Made by a program: the position numbers and the translations under genes
NCBI GenBank assembly: GCA_910585435.1
Contig: CAJUEJ010000017.1
Span: 1-64,000 of the forward strand
Direction of reading: 5' to 3'
Origin: an uncultured Hungatella sp.
GTDB lineage: Bacteria > Bacillota > Clostridia > Lachnospirales > Lachnospiraceae
Length of the DNA stretch: 64,000 nt
The notes under the pieces: model-generated
What the model saw: only the letters and a program-made list of their open reading frames with translations
The model's database searches: none
Told to the model about the DNA's origin: nothing
Shown here: in pieces, positions 50,429 to 60,095 of the stretch
Position numbering within the stretch: the first letter of the stretch is position 1
How the letters are laid out: every line of letters begins with the position of its first letter

Positions 50429-52096
50429 TTATTGATAGAAAGCATCCAGATACTTCTGGAAAATAGACAGGTATTCTTCCAGTCCGTAAGCATCCAGTTT
50501 CTCTATATATTCGTTCCAGTCATTTTCCGTATATCCGTTCATAATCCATCTGGAGCGGCACTCGTTAATATACTGTGCGATGTCTGTGGTCAGGACGGAA
50601 AGTCTGTCCGTGTCTTCACGGCTCATAAATACATTGGGATACACGTATTCAGTTTTCATATCCGGTGTATAATAATCTTTGATCCAATCCAGACGGTATT
50701 GGGCGTCATCGGGACAGGTGACATATACACCGTAATATTCATCGAGAATTGCCAGGGGGCCGCCGACGGCTTCCGCCTCTCTGACTTCCACCGGAGAGGC
50801 ATCCCCAAGTACGGCATGCTTTAGCATAGGATCTCCCTTATCATTAGTACTCATCTCAAAGATATCAAAATCGTCATCCTCTCCATAGGTTCCCCAGTTG
50901 TTCTGGGGAGACTGTAGGGGGGCGTACATCTGATCAAGCCATGCGCATACCAGCGCAGGTTCTCTGGCAACCGCAGTCACCACACAGCGCCCCCTGTTAT
51001 ATCCGCTTGTGAAAGAGCCGTTTTCAGGAGTGATATTTCTGGTATCAGCAGTCAGTGCCGGAAGGGGAACCCAGTCCGTGATGTTGTCAATATTGGCTAC
51101 GTCCCAGCTGAAGCAGACTCCATAGCGCCCGGATTTTCCTTTCGCCACATAGGTAGACCACTCCTGGGTAAATGCCTCAGGGTCAATGAGGCCTTCCTCA
51201 TATAATTTGTGAAGCCATGAGATTCCGTCCTTGAATCCCTGCTGGGTTGCCGTGCAGATGACTTTAAGCGTATCGGTAACCGCAATATGCCTTCCCTGGT
51301 CGCCGTCACCGTATCCCTCACCGAAACCGTTAATTAAGAGAGCCGGGTCCTGGCTTCCGTCATTGATAATGCAGGACATGGGAATAATGCTTCCCTCAAT
51401 TCCGAACTCCGCCTGAAGTTCAGGGGCATGTTCTTTGAAGGCTAAAAGGGTCTGCTCGAATTCATCTACAGTTTCGGGAATTTCAAGGCCCAGAAAGTCA
51501 AGCCATTTTTTGTTGATAAAGCTCATCTCACTGACGGTCTGGATTGCCGTTTTCTCAGACCCAAGCTGTTCAATCCAGGGGAGTGCCCAGATATGGCCGT
51601 TGGTATCTGTACTCATTTTTTTGTATTCAGGATATTTTTCAAAAACCGCTTTTAAATTCGGCATATAAGCATCTATATACTCTTCCAGCGGAATAATGGC
51701 GCCGTAATTTGCATACCGGAGAAGGTCATTATCGCTGAAATCGGCACTGAATACAAAGTCTGTTAAAAGATTGGGATTTGCCATATTAAGGGCAATTTTA
51801 TCGCCCCACTGGTCCGACTGGATTGCCATCCAGTCAATCTCCACATTGGTTGCTTCCTGAAGCCGTTTGAAGATCGTTCGGTTATTGGGGTTGGACTCCG
51901 TGCTGGGGGGGTAGCTAATCATTCCTGTCAGGGTCTTTTTTTCCGCCAGGGGGAACTTAAGTGTGGCTGGATCTACCACCTGCATTTCTTCGCCGGTATT
52001 AAGGGAGGCAACACTTCGCCCGCATGCAGTCAGGGGAAGTACTATTCCGGCAGCCAGTATCCATGCAGCCCCGCGTTTTATATATTCTTTTTTCAT
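50429..52096 (-). CDS. Sugar ABC transporter substrate-binding lipoprotein (LplA/LipO-like)
   Basis: 555-aa extracellular binding protein with signal MKKEYIKRGAAWILAAGIVLP and lipobox LTAC (C25). The long form with ATNVEIDWMAIQ and WALPWIEQLGSEK segments is typical of the LplA family that works with two short permeases. It lies between the permease and GH32 genes. Confidence 0.92.
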   Translation of the reverse strand: MKKEYIKRGAAWILAAGIVLPLTACGRSVASLNTGEEMQVVDPATLKFPLAEKKTLTGMISYPPSTESNPNNRTIFKRLQEATNVEIDWMAIQSDQWGDKIALNMANPNLLTDFVFSADFSDNDLLRYANYGAIIPLEEYIDAYMPNLKAVFEKYPEYKKMSTDTNGHIWALPWIEQLGSEKTAIQTVSEMSFINKKWLDFLGLEIPETVDEFEQTLLAFKEHAPELQAEFGIEGSIIPMSCIINDGSQDPALLINGFGEGYGDGDQGRHIAVTDTLKVICTATQQGFKDGISWLHKLYEEGLIDPEAFTQEWSTYVAKGKSGRYGVCFSWDVANIDNITDWVPLPALTADTRNITPENGSFTSGYNRGRCVVTAVAREPALVCAWLDQMYAPLQSPQNNWGTYGEDDDFDIFEMSTNDKGDPMLKHAVLGDASPVEVREAEAVGGPLAILDEYYGVYVTCPDDAQYRLDWIKDYYTPDMKTEYVYPNVFMSREDTDRLSVLTTDIAQYINECRSRWIMNGYTENDWNEYIEKLDAYGLEEYLSIFQKYLDAFYQ

Positions 52097-52118
52097 ATCC
52101 TTGCTCCTTTTTCGTTCA

Positions 52119-53015
52119 TCAGCCTTTTACGGAACCTGCCATGATGCCGCTGTCAAAATATTTCTGGAAGAACGGATACATCACCAAAAGCGGAAGGCTG
52201 GAAATAATAATTGTGGCATATTTTAAAAGTTCTGCAAGCTGGGCGCGCTGTGCCGTACTCTGCATATCGGAAATCATACCGGACTCGGGCTGGTTCTGAA
52301 TCAGGATGGAACGAAGCACAAGCTGCAAAGGCTGTTTTGCGGAATCGTTCAGATAAATCATGGCGTCAAAGTAGCTGTTCCACATTGCAACAAACTGCCA
52401 TAAAGCCAGCACCGCGATAATGGGGGTACATACAGGCAGCAATATCTTAAAGAAATAAGTAATTTCATTAGCTCCGTCCACATCTGCTGCCTCGCGAAGC
52501 TCTGTGGGAATTCCCCGGTAATAGGTTCTTGCGATAGTCATATTCCACACACTGAAGGCTCCGGGAAGAATGATAGCCCACATACTGTTAAGGAGCCCCA
52601 GATTACCAATCAGCAGGTAGGTAGGAATCAGGCCGCCGCCGAAAAACATGGTAATCATGAAAATTACATTGAAGAACCCTCTGCCTTTGAAGTCCGGCCT
52701 GGACATGGGATAAGCAGCCAAAAGAGTGATGCCTACAGATACCACGGTAAAGACTACGGAGTAAACCACCGCATTTTTAAAGCCGATCCAAATCTGAGCG
52801 TTTGATATGACACGTTCATATGCCGTAAGGGTCCATTTGCTGAAATCAAAGGTGATTCCCTTATTCTGCAGAGTAATGGGATCCATAAAAGATGCAACAA
52901 CAATATAAATCATAGGAACAATAATTGCAAGGACAAACAGGCCGATAAGAATATAACCTACTGTGAGAAGTATTTTATCCTGTGTGCCGTAGCTGGAAAA
53001 TTTCTTCGTTTTCAT
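52119..53015 (-). CDS. Sugar ABC transporter permease (LplC/YtcP type)
   Basis: 298-aa permease with six hydrophobic segments and the EAA loop (ELREAADVDGANEITYFFKILLPVCTPI). N-terminal QDKILLTVGYILIGLFVLAIIVPMIYIVVASF is typical of this group. 16 nt after the partner permease. Confidence 0.93.
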   Translation of the reverse strand: MKTKKFSSYGTQDKILLTVGYILIGLFVLAIIVPMIYIVVASFMDPITLQNKGITFDFSKWTLTAYERVISNAQIWIGFKNAVVYSVVFTVVSVGITLLAAYPMSRPDFKGRGFFNVIFMITMFFGGGLIPTYLLIGNLGLLNSMWAIILPGAFSVWNMTIARTYYRGIPTELREAADVDGANEITYFFKILLPVCTPIIAVLALWQFVAMWNSYFDAMIYLNDSAKQPLQLVLRSILIQNQPESGMISDMQSTAQRAQLAELLKYATIIISSLPLLVMYPFFQKYFDSGIMAGSVKG

Positions 53016-53030
53016 TTAGACGTTCCTCCT

Positions 53031-53981
53031 CTATAATCCCTGTCCGTCGTTCATTTTTGCCACAATCTTGTTGACGCTTACAAGGAGTATTACGTTAATG
53101 ACCGTGTTGAACAGACCAACCGCTGTTGAGAAACTGAAGTTGCCGCTGATAAGACCCTGTTTGTAAACGTATGTAGAGATGATTTCCGAACTGGCAAGGT
53201 TTAAGTCTGTCTGCAGCGCGTAAGCTTTTTCAAATCCAATGCTCATGATGTTTCCTGCCTGAAGAATAAACTGGATTACCACAATGTCCTTGATGGCAGG
53301 CCACTCCACCACCCGGATCTGCTGAAGGATATTGGCACCGTCAAGCTCGGCGGCTTCTCTTAAATCCTGGCTTGCATTTGCTAAAGCAGCTGTATACATA
53401 ATGGATGCCCAGCCGGCCCCCTGCCAGATACCGCTTGCGATATAGATGGTTCTCCATGCTTGGGGCATTGTCATAAAATTAATCTGGCTGCCAAACAGCA
53501 GATTCACCGGGCCGGTTACGGAAAGGAAAATCCTTATGATACCACAGAGAACGATGACGGAAATAAAGTTTGGCAAATAAAGGGCCAGCTGTATCTTCTT
53601 CTTGAGTCCCCTGCTGTTGATCCGGTTTAACAAAAATGCCAGAATGATAGGCACTGGGAATCCCCATAGGAGGCCATAAATACTGAGTTTCAGCGTATTG
53701 GCCAGATAGGACAAAAAATCAGGAGATGAAAGAAATCTCTGAAAATACTGAAGCCCTACCCACTGGCTGTCCAGAATACCCTTAAAGGGGTTATAATCCT
53801 GGAAAGCGATGAGGATGCCGCCCATAGGAATGTACTTAAAGATTAAAGTCAATGCCAATGCCGGCAGGAGGAAGATCACATATAGTTCCCAGTGCTGTTT
53901 TACATACACCACCGTATTGTGAATCCTCCCCGATTTGCTGCTCTGTTTCCCTGTGGAAACGGTTGAAGAATTGGAAGCCAT
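53031..53981 (-). CDS. Sugar ABC transporter permease (LplB type)
   Basis: 316-aa permease with six hydrophobic segments and the EAA loop DLREAAELDGANILQQIRVVEWPAIKDI. ATG 53981 is preferred because AAAGGGGGAACC lies just upstream and the family starts near KQHWELYVIFLLPAL. The frame is open to 54140 but those codons are not family-like. First gene of the sugar operon, divergent from LacI. Confidence 0.92.
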   Translation of the reverse strand: MASNSSTVSTGKQSSKSGRIHNTVVYVKQHWELYVIFLLPALALTLIFKYIPMGGILIAFQDYNPFKGILDSQWVGLQYFQRFLSSPDFLSYLANTLKLSIYGLLWGFPVPIILAFLLNRINSRGLKKKIQLALYLPNFISVIVLCGIIRIFLSVTGPVNLLFGSQINFMTMPQAWRTIYIASGIWQGAGWASIMYTAALANASQDLREAAELDGANILQQIRVVEWPAIKDIVVIQFILQAGNIMSIGFEKAYALQTDLNLASSEIISTYVYKQGLISGNFSFSTAVGLFNTVINVILLVSVNKIVAKMNDGQGL

Positions 53982-54130
53982 TGGTTCCCCCTTTCTCGCA
54001 TGCCTGTATTGTTTTATTTTACATCGCATATTCTTGCCCCACACATATGAGGAAGGATTTAGAATGTGTTTGGCATATGCACGCTTATGAGTTGTGCGTA
54101 TGTAAAATATCAGCCATGCTGTTTGTACAT

Positions 54131-54159
54131 AATATATCATAAATTTTACATTCGGTCAA
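54131..54159 (-). promoter_or_regulatory. Promoter of the sugar ABC/GH32 operon
   Basis: Minus-strand -35 TTGACC (54154-54159), 17-nt spacer, -10 TATATT (54131-54136). Copies of TTTTACAT lie at about 54144, 54170 and 54241, a reverse copy is near 54103, and another is near 54016. They are candidate regulator sites in the 323-bp divergent region. Confidence 0.75.
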
Positions 54160-54246
54160 TATATAATTTTACATTTGAACAAATTTGTTGTGCATTTATT
54201 TTTCCTTTTTCATCAATTTTAATACAAAATCTTAAAAATTTTACAT

Positions 54247-54275
54247 TTGACATATTTTGTACTGTGCGATATGAT
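54247..54275 (+). promoter_or_regulatory. Promoter of the LacI-type gene
   Basis: -35 TTGACA (54247-54252), 17-nt spacer, -10 TATGAT (54270-54275), 29 nt before the ATG. A TTTTACAT motif overlaps the upstream edge of the -35. Confidence 0.8.
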
Positions 54276-54304
54276 ACATATGTAATATCTGAAAGGAGAA
54301 AGTT

Positions 54305-55372
54305 ATGGCTTCAAAAGTTACAATTCAGGATATCGCAGACGCGCTGGGGGTTTCACGTAATACGGTCTCAAAAGCAATCAATAATACGGGGGTTCTGGCT
54401 GCGGCCACCAGAGATAAAGTTCTGGAAAAGGCGCAGGAGATGGGATATAAGCAGTTTTCCTATATGAATCTGTCAAAGGCCGGCGGGGCCTCCTCTGATT
54501 CCGGCCCGGAGGGCAAACAGGAGATTGCGCTTTTTTTAGGAAATTTTGTGGGCAATTCTCATTTTGCCTCTACAATGCTCGATAAATTTCAGAGGGAGCT
54601 GGCTCAGCTGGGTTACAGCCTTACTATGTACAGGGTAATTGATGAGGAGATAGAAAGGCTGCGGATTCCGGTTTCTTTCCGGCCGGAGAGGACTGCCGGC
54701 ATCGCCTGTATTGAAATCTTTGATCATGGATACTGCAGGATGCTATGCGGTCTGAACATTCCGCTTCTGTTTATTGATTCCCCTGCCGACGGCTTTGAAG
54801 CCCCTCTGGAAGCGGACAGGCTTTATATGGACAATCAGACGGAAATCTACCGCTTTGCCAAAGAGATGGTCCGGAGAGGAAAAAAGAGAATCGGATTTGT
54901 GGGAGAATATATGCATTGCCAGTCATTTTACGAACGGTATATGAGCTATCGCAGCGCAATGTATGTTATGGGGCTTCCCTGCCCGGAGGAATACTGCCTT
55001 GTTGGAAATAACCACGGGTCTTTAAAAGACAGCCGGGAGAATTACATTTCGTATCTGACCGGGCATTTCAGCAGGATGAAAAAGCTTCCGGACGTGTTCA
55101 TCTGCGCCAACGATGCAACGGCTCTGGATGTGATGCAGGTGCTGAATTCATTGAATTATTCTGTTCCGGGGGATGTTTATCTGTGCGGCTTTGACGATTC
55201 GCCTGAATCCAGAGTAGTGACACCGTCTCTTACCACCATCCACATCCACAGCCAGGACATAGGCCTTTCGGCTGTGGAACTGCTTATGTCAAGGATTAAA
55301 GAGCCGTCTTTAAATTACCGGACCATGTATATTGAAACCAATTTGATATTCAGGGAATCTACGGAGGATTAA
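54305..55372 (+). CDS. LacI-family transcriptional regulator
   Basis: 355-aa regulator. The LacI HTH is at the N-terminus (VTIQDIADALGVSRNTVSKAINNTGVLAAATRDKVLEKAQEMGY), then a periplasmic-binding-like sugar sensor ending DVYLCGFDDSPESRVVTPSLTTIHI. AAAGGAGAAAG precedes the ATG. It is divergent from the sugar ABC/GH32 operon and is its likely controller. Confidence 0.93.
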   Translation: MASKVTIQDIADALGVSRNTVSKAINNTGVLAAATRDKVLEKAQEMGYKQFSYMNLSKAGGASSDSGPEGKQEIALFLGNFVGNSHFASTMLDKFQRELAQLGYSLTMYRVIDEEIERLRIPVSFRPERTAGIACIEIFDHGYCRMLCGLNIPLLFIDSPADGFEAPLEADRLYMDNQTEIYRFAKEMVRRGKKRIGFVGEYMHCQSFYERYMSYRSAMYVMGLPCPEEYCLVGNNHGSLKDSRENYISYLTGHFSRMKKLPDVFICANDATALDVMQVLNSLNYSVPGDVYLCGFDDSPESRVVTPSLTTIHIHSQDIGLSAVELLMSRIKEPSLNYRTMYIETNLIFRESTED

Positions 55373-55378
55373 AATATT

Positions 55379-55987
55379 ATGAAGGGACTTTTGGATATTG
55401 ACGGACCTGTTATGCAGATTATAACAAAGATTGTGTATGCTGTCTGGCTGAATATTCTCTGGGTAATCTGCTGCCTGCCTGTTTTTACCGTGGGCGCTTC
55501 CACAACCGCTCTGTTTTATGTGACCTTAAAGATTGTAAAAAACGAGGAGGGTAATATCACCAGAGCGTTTTTTGGCGCTTTTAAGGAGAACTTCCGTCAG
55601 GCCACTGTGATTTGGTTGATTCTTTTGGGGACAGGAATTGTTCTGGGGATAGATGGGTACATTTTTTATCATATGAGGTTTGAAAGTGCGCTGTGGACCT
55701 TTGGAACCGCGGTGTTTATGGCAGTGCTTGCCGCTTATGCCATTATTCTGATGTACATATTTCCCCTTCTGGCAAGATTTGACAATACCATATGGGCCAT
55801 GTTTAAAAATTCGCTGATGATTGGTATGCGGTTTTTGTTGTGTACCGTGCTGATGGCCTTGGTTTATTTTGTTATGGCGGTGGTGGTTATCCACATTTTT
55901 ACCCCTGGGATTATATTTGGGGAGGGGCTCTGCGCACTTTTGTGTTCGTATCTGCTTTCCAATATATTGGGTATGGTTGAGAGGTGA
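55379..55987 (+). CDS. YesL-family (DUF624) membrane protein
   Basis: 202-aa membrane protein with about five hydrophobic segments. It carries the DUF624 pattern WLNILWVICCLPVFTVGASTTALFYVTLKI and FPLLARFDNTIWAMFKNSL. YesL proteins accompany LplABC-type sugar operons; their biochemical role is not established. It starts 6 nt after the lacI-type stop, so it is co-transcribed with it. Confidence 0.88.
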   Translation: MKGLLDIDGPVMQIITKIVYAVWLNILWVICCLPVFTVGASTTALFYVTLKIVKNEEGNITRAFFGAFKENFRQATVIWLILLGTGIVLGIDGYIFYHMRFESALWTFGTAVFMAVLAAYAIILMYIFPLLARFDNTIWAMFKNSLMIGMRFLLCTVLMALVYFVMAVVVIHIFTPGIIFGEGLCALLCSYLLSNILGMVER

Positions 55988-56028
55988 GCTGGCTGTACGG
56001 TTTTTATCTGGGGGATACAGGGAGTCTG

Positions 56029-56466
56029 TCAGGCTTGGCAGGACGGTTCATTTAGGATGAAATTCTCTGATTTCAGGTCGCAATAACGCCTTCCTCTATG
56101 GGCCGTGAATTTCAATACACAATAATCAGGGTCGGTTACGCCTTGTTTGTAATACATAATATCCCCTGCCTGCCAGATTTCTTTTTTTATTGTCTCATCC
56201 TGCAAAACTTCCATAGTTCCGATCAGCATGATTCCCTCATAGCGAAAGCGCCCTCTGTTATAAAAGTAGAGGCTTGCCTTGGGATTCTTCAAATACTGAC
56301 CGGAACGCATGGAGGAAGTGTTGCATGAAAAGTAATAACAGTTTCCTTCTATCTTGCGGGGGACGAATACTGCTTTTATATTGGGAAAACCTTCTTCGTC
56401 TATAGAGCCGATAAACGCGGTCTTCTGCTTCATGGCAAATTCTTTTACATACTCTGATGTAATCAT
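56029..56466 (-). CDS. Pyridoxamine-phosphate-oxidase-like flavin protein (PPOX fold)
   Basis: 145-aa split-barrel protein: FIGSIDEEGFPNIKAVFVPRKIEGNCYYFSCNTSS, RSGQYLKNPKASLYF, then YEGIMLIGTMEVLQD. This is the general-stress/PPOX group that binds flavin or F420 and acts as a small oxidoreductase; the substrate is unknown. ATG 56466 has GGGAGGATT upstream and is preferred over 56544. Confidence 0.85.
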   Translation of the reverse strand: MITSEYVKEFAMKQKTAFIGSIDEEGFPNIKAVFVPRKIEGNCYYFSCNTSSMRSGQYLKNPKASLYFYNRGRFRYEGIMLIGTMEVLQDETIKKEIWQAGDIMYYKQGVTDPDYCVLKFTAHRGRRYCDLKSENFILNEPSCQA

Positions 56467-56647
56467 TTTTAAATCCTCCCAATGTACGTTTGCTTTGTTT
56501 TCAGATTGTGTTACTGAATTCAGGATAAGAGAACGTTTGAACATTATCTGTCAAAATAATACGATATAGGACTATCATAGGATAGCATACTCATTTTAAG
56601 AAATCAATCTAAAGTGTGTAACAGAGGTTTGATAGATTGGAATTATT

Positions 56648-56668
56648 ATTTCCGCAAGGCAGTACTAG
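56648..56668. repeat. Solitary end of element R3
   Basis: ATTTCCGCAAGGCAGTACTAG is the exact inverse of the left end of the R3 element at 61165. No second end was found within this spacer. It ends 5 bp before the -35 box of the TetR gene. Confidence 0.85.
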
Positions 56669-56672
56669 TGTC

Positions 56673-56701
56673 TTGACATTTTGCTGCAAATAGTATAATA
56701 T
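56673..56701 (+). promoter_or_regulatory. Promoter of the TetR-type gene
   Basis: -35 TTGACA (56673-56678), 17-nt spacer, -10 TAATAT (56696-56701); a TATAAT in another register overlaps it. Confidence 0.75.
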
Positions 56702-56743
56702 ATGACTGAAACAATATTTTGAGTCACAAAGGAAGTGGAAAGG

Positions 56744-57322
56744 ATGTCAAGAAGCTTTTCAGAACGCGAAAAGGAAAACATCAGAAAAAGCCTGCAGGAT
56801 GCCTGTAAACAGAGCTGGGTACAGTATGGCTATAAAAAAACAAGTGTAGATGAGCTTTGCATGCATGCCGGAATCTCAAAAGGGGCATTTTATCTTTTCT
56901 ATGAATCGAAAGAAACCCTTTTTTGCGAAGTTCTATGCTCAATTCAAAACCAGATTCGTGAGGCTGCTCTCATGGCTATGGAGGAACATAGGGATAAATA
57001 TGGGGTTGCAAAAGCTTTGAAATGTATGTATCGGGAATACGATAAATACAATTTTTTATACAATTCAAACCATATGGATTTTACAGTTTTAATGAATAAA
57101 TTATCTAAGGAGCAGGCAGAAAAAATACGGGAGTCTGATTCTATGAGCCAACAGCTTTTTTTAAGCCGGCCATATTTAAAACTCAGGGTTGAGCCGGATA
57201 TGGCCATGTCAGTGCTGTACTCTCTGATTATGAATATCAAAAATAAGGATATTCTTCCATACAATCATATGGAAACCTTTGATTTTATGGTGGACCACTT
57301 GATTGACGGCTTGTATGAATGA
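56744..57322 (+). CDS. TetR-family regulator
   Basis: 192-aa TetR-type repressor. The HTH is KTSVDELCMHAGISKGAFYLFYESKETLFCEVL at residues 33-65, with an all-helical ligand domain after it. ATG 56744 with AAAGGAAG 8 nt upstream is preferred; GTG 56735 is in frame. It heads a run of same-strand genes (DUF4180, 588-aa protein) that it may control. Confidence 0.9.
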   Translation: MSRSFSEREKENIRKSLQDACKQSWVQYGYKKTSVDELCMHAGISKGAFYLFYESKETLFCEVLCSIQNQIREAALMAMEEHRDKYGVAKALKCMYREYDKYNFLYNSNHMDFTVLMNKLSKEQAEKIRESDSMSQQLFLSRPYLKLRVEPDMAMSVLYSLIMNIKNKDILPYNHMETFDFMVDHLIDGLYE

Positions 57323-57349
57323 AAGAACCAAGGAAAGGAATGATAAAAA

Positions 57350-57763
57350 ATGAAAACGGAAGTTGTAAGAAAAAATAATATGGAGATTGCAGTTGTAAAA
57401 AGCGATGAGGTGCTGATTACAGATGTGCAGTCTGCCCTGGACTTTATAATGACGGTAAAATACGAGACAGGCTGTATGAATATTGCTGTAAATAAAGAGG
57501 CTGTTATAAATGATTTTTTTATCTTAAGCACCTGTCTGGCTGGAGAAATACTGCAGAAGTTTATTAATTACGGCATGAGGTTTGCAATATATGGAGATTT
57601 TTCGTCCTATACCAGCAAGCCCTTGAAAGACTTTATGTATGAAAGCAACAGGGGAAGAGACATTTATTTTCAGCCGACGGCTTCCCTTGCCGTTGAGAAG
57701 CTTGCCGGTACTGAGGGAGGGCAGCAGTTAAAACATACGAAAGAAGATGAGGAAGACTTATGA
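57350..57763 (+). CDS. DUF4180-family protein
   Basis: 137-aa protein with the DUF4180 pattern: ITDVQSALDFIMTVKYETGCMNIAVNKEAVINDFFILSTCLAGEILQKFINYGMRFAIYGDFSSYTSKPLKDFMYESNRG. The function of the family is unknown. It often sits beside MarR/TetR-type regulators. It overlaps the next gene by 4 nt. Confidence 0.85.
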   Translation: MKTEVVRKNNMEIAVVKSDEVLITDVQSALDFIMTVKYETGCMNIAVNKEAVINDFFILSTCLAGEILQKFINYGMRFAIYGDFSSYTSKPLKDFMYESNRGRDIYFQPTASLAVEKLAGTEGGQQLKHTKEDEEDL

Positions 57764-59526
57764 ATTTACCAGTATTTTTAAACAAGGTGGATGCTTTTGC
57801 TTCAAAAATGTCCCATGAGGATTTGGCAGGGTTTGTACATGAAATAGCCAGAACTCTGCCGGAGGAAAAGCGGAGCTATTTTCTGGATACATTAAAGAAT
57901 TTCAGCGGTCAGAAAACCCAGCGTAAAATAGCGGAAGATGACGGATATAACACCCTGGCAGAAGATATTGAGGCGATAAAGGGGAAACTGGGTGAAATCA
58001 ACGACGGGAAGCGCTGTCTGGAGAGCGAGTATAATGAGGAGTGGGACGATTGGTATAATCCTGATGCGGATGAAGTGATTTTTAAGGATTATGAGAATGT
58101 TCTTGATGATATTGACGAGGCGATAGAGTTAATTCACCGCTGCATCGATATGGAGCTTTATAAAGAAGGATGTGAACTGGCGGAGCTTCTGTCAGTACTG
58201 GAAGTTTCAGCGGATGGCGATTACAATGATATGGATGGTTCACCGTTAAGTATACATGAACTGGACAGGTACAGGCTGTTGGACTGTGATTTTAAAGAGA
58301 CGGTAAAAGAATGTCTGTACCTTACCTATATGGGGAATCAGATATCGGACCGGGCGGATGAGATTTTCTGCATGATGGAAAATTTTGAATGCTATGATTT
58401 GAGCCTTGAGAATATTCTCCAGGCAGGAGATTCTGAACTGCCGGAATTTGATGCATTTCTTACAGAGTGGATTGCATACCTGGGACAACAGGGAAGTCAT
58501 CATGCAGGACAGCTTTTACGGGAGGCACAGGTTATGCTGCCAGATGAAAATGTGCAGATTGCCAATGCCAGAAAGTATGCGGTTGTTCATCCATCCCTGT
58601 ATAAACAGTTCCTTGAAATGAAGCTGGATTCCGGTGAGAATGAAAAGCTGCTTCAGATTGGCGTGGAGGCTCTCGGGCAGATTCCCGAATCCTATGTGAT
58701 TAGAAGCCAGGCAGCCCTGCTTACTGCGGAATATGCCTGCAAATTGCAGGATAAAGACAGGGCGGAGGCTTGCTGGCTTGAGGCGTTCCGCTCGGATTCA
58801 ACGGTACTGAATTATCTGAGGATACGGTTCCGGACCAGAGACTGGACAAAATATAAGGACGCTGTAAAGACAATCTATGAGCAGGTATACAAAGAGACAG
58901 AAGAAAAAAGTAAACATATGGATAACAGATATCTTGCAGACAGGCAGGCAGAAAACAGCCTTCATAAGAATGAATACTGTCTTATGCTGTTTTTGGAGGG
59001 CCAGTTTGAAAAGGTACTTGAAACAGGAATGAATGAAAAGGGGGTTCTCGGCTGGTCAATGACATTCATGAAACAGGGGCTGGCTTTATTTCTTCTATTG
59101 CTTTATGAGGGAGAGGAGCAGACGGCAGGGATTAAAACCATGATAAATATGGCATCCTGTGCTTGTAAATTTGACAGGGATATGTATTTTAAAGGAACCG
59201 GGGAATCTGATGATACGGACAGTGGGGAGATATTTTGGGGATTACTCCGGCAGTGGAAGAGCAGTGTGCAGATAGCAGATAATCAGAGGGAAGCCTGGCT
59301 TGCGAAAATAGATGAATGGATAGAAGCCAGAGTAGAAGGAATTATGAGTGGAAATCACAGGAATTATTATGGGGAGTGTGCTTCTTATATCGCAGCATTA
59401 GGAGAAGTGCAGGAGTCCCTGGGGATTCCATATGCAAAGGCTCATATTATGGAAAGATACAGAAGCGAATATTCACGAAGAAGGGCTTTTCATCAGGAGC
59501 TGCGGAATTATGGTATGAGAAAATAA
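57760..59526 (+). CDS. Unrecognised 588-aa helical protein
   Basis: Soluble acidic protein starting MNLPVFLNKVDAFASKMSHEDLAGFVHEIARTLPEEKRSYFLDTL. The middle is built of TPR-like helix pairs (ALLTAEYACKLQDKDRAEACWLEAFRSDSTVLNYLRIR). No membrane segments or catalytic motifs. Similar proteins are scattered in clostridia without a known role. The 4-nt ATGA overlap with DUF4180 argues for joint function. Confidence 0.75.
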   Translation: MNLPVFLNKVDAFASKMSHEDLAGFVHEIARTLPEEKRSYFLDTLKNFSGQKTQRKIAEDDGYNTLAEDIEAIKGKLGEINDGKRCLESEYNEEWDDWYNPDADEVIFKDYENVLDDIDEAIELIHRCIDMELYKEGCELAELLSVLEVSADGDYNDMDGSPLSIHELDRYRLLDCDFKETVKECLYLTYMGNQISDRADEIFCMMENFECYDLSLENILQAGDSELPEFDAFLTEWIAYLGQQGSHHAGQLLREAQVMLPDENVQIANARKYAVVHPSLYKQFLEMKLDSGENEKLLQIGVEALGQIPESYVIRSQAALLTAEYACKLQDKDRAEACWLEAFRSDSTVLNYLRIRFRTRDWTKYKDAVKTIYEQVYKETEEKSKHMDNRYLADRQAENSLHKNEYCLMLFLEGQFEKVLETGMNEKGVLGWSMTFMKQGLALFLLLLYEGEEQTAGIKTMINMASCACKFDRDMYFKGTGESDDTDSGEIFWGLLRQWKSSVQIADNQREAWLAKIDEWIEARVEGIMSGNHRNYYGECASYIAALGEVQESLGIPYAKAHIMERYRSEYSRRRAFHQELRNYGMRK

Positions 59527-59645
59527 AAGGAAGGTTAAGGACGTTTGCGACATCCAAAAAGCATTTCACATCCAACAGGTTGTTTAAATGATTCATACGG
59601 ACTATAATGTTTGTTATTTCTTTAAATAACAAGCAGGAGGTATTT

Positions 59646-60086
59646 ATGAAACTGAAAAAGGCGATGATAGTATTCGGTACTGTCTGTATATTGAATACAA
59701 TGGTTACAGGATGCGGTTCCGGTTCTGAATCTGTTACTGAAACAGAAGAAATCCAGGCAGAGGAAACACCGTCAGGGGAATTAAATGATGAGTCATTAAA
59801 GGAACCGGACAGGAGCACGGAGAGCGACCCTATTGCCGGAATTGTTGAAAAGTATGAAGGCAATAAAATTACAATCAGGACCCCGGAGGATGACATGCTC
59901 TATTATTTTTCCACGGAGAACGCACAGATATTGGAAGGGTTTTCTACGGAGAATGCACACGCAGCAGAAGGAGATTCCCCGATTGCTGTGGGGGATAAAG
60001 TAGAGGTCAGTTACCGGGGGCTGATTGATTTTGATGAAGAGCATCCAAGTGAGGCTGTAAAAATTGTGGTGATTACCGTTGAATAG
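59646..60086 (+). CDS. Small lipoprotein of unknown function
   Basis: 146-aa lipoprotein with signal MKLKKAMIVFGTVCILNTMVTGC (lipobox C23). An acidic linker follows, then a small beta domain (IAGIVEKYEGNKITIRTPEDDMLYYFSTENAQ ... VGDKVEVSYRGLIDFDEEHPSEAVKIVVI) like an OB-type YobA/DUF3221 fold (uncertain). GGAGGTATTT precedes the ATG. The phrase FSTENAxxxEG is duplicated internally. Confidence 0.78.
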   Translation: MKLKKAMIVFGTVCILNTMVTGCGSGSESVTETEEIQAEETPSGELNDESLKEPDRSTESDPIAGIVEKYEGNKITIRTPEDDMLYYFSTENAQILEGFSTENAHAAEGDSPIAVGDKVEVSYRGLIDFDEEHPSEAVKIVVITVE

Positions 60087-60095
60087 ATTTCAATC

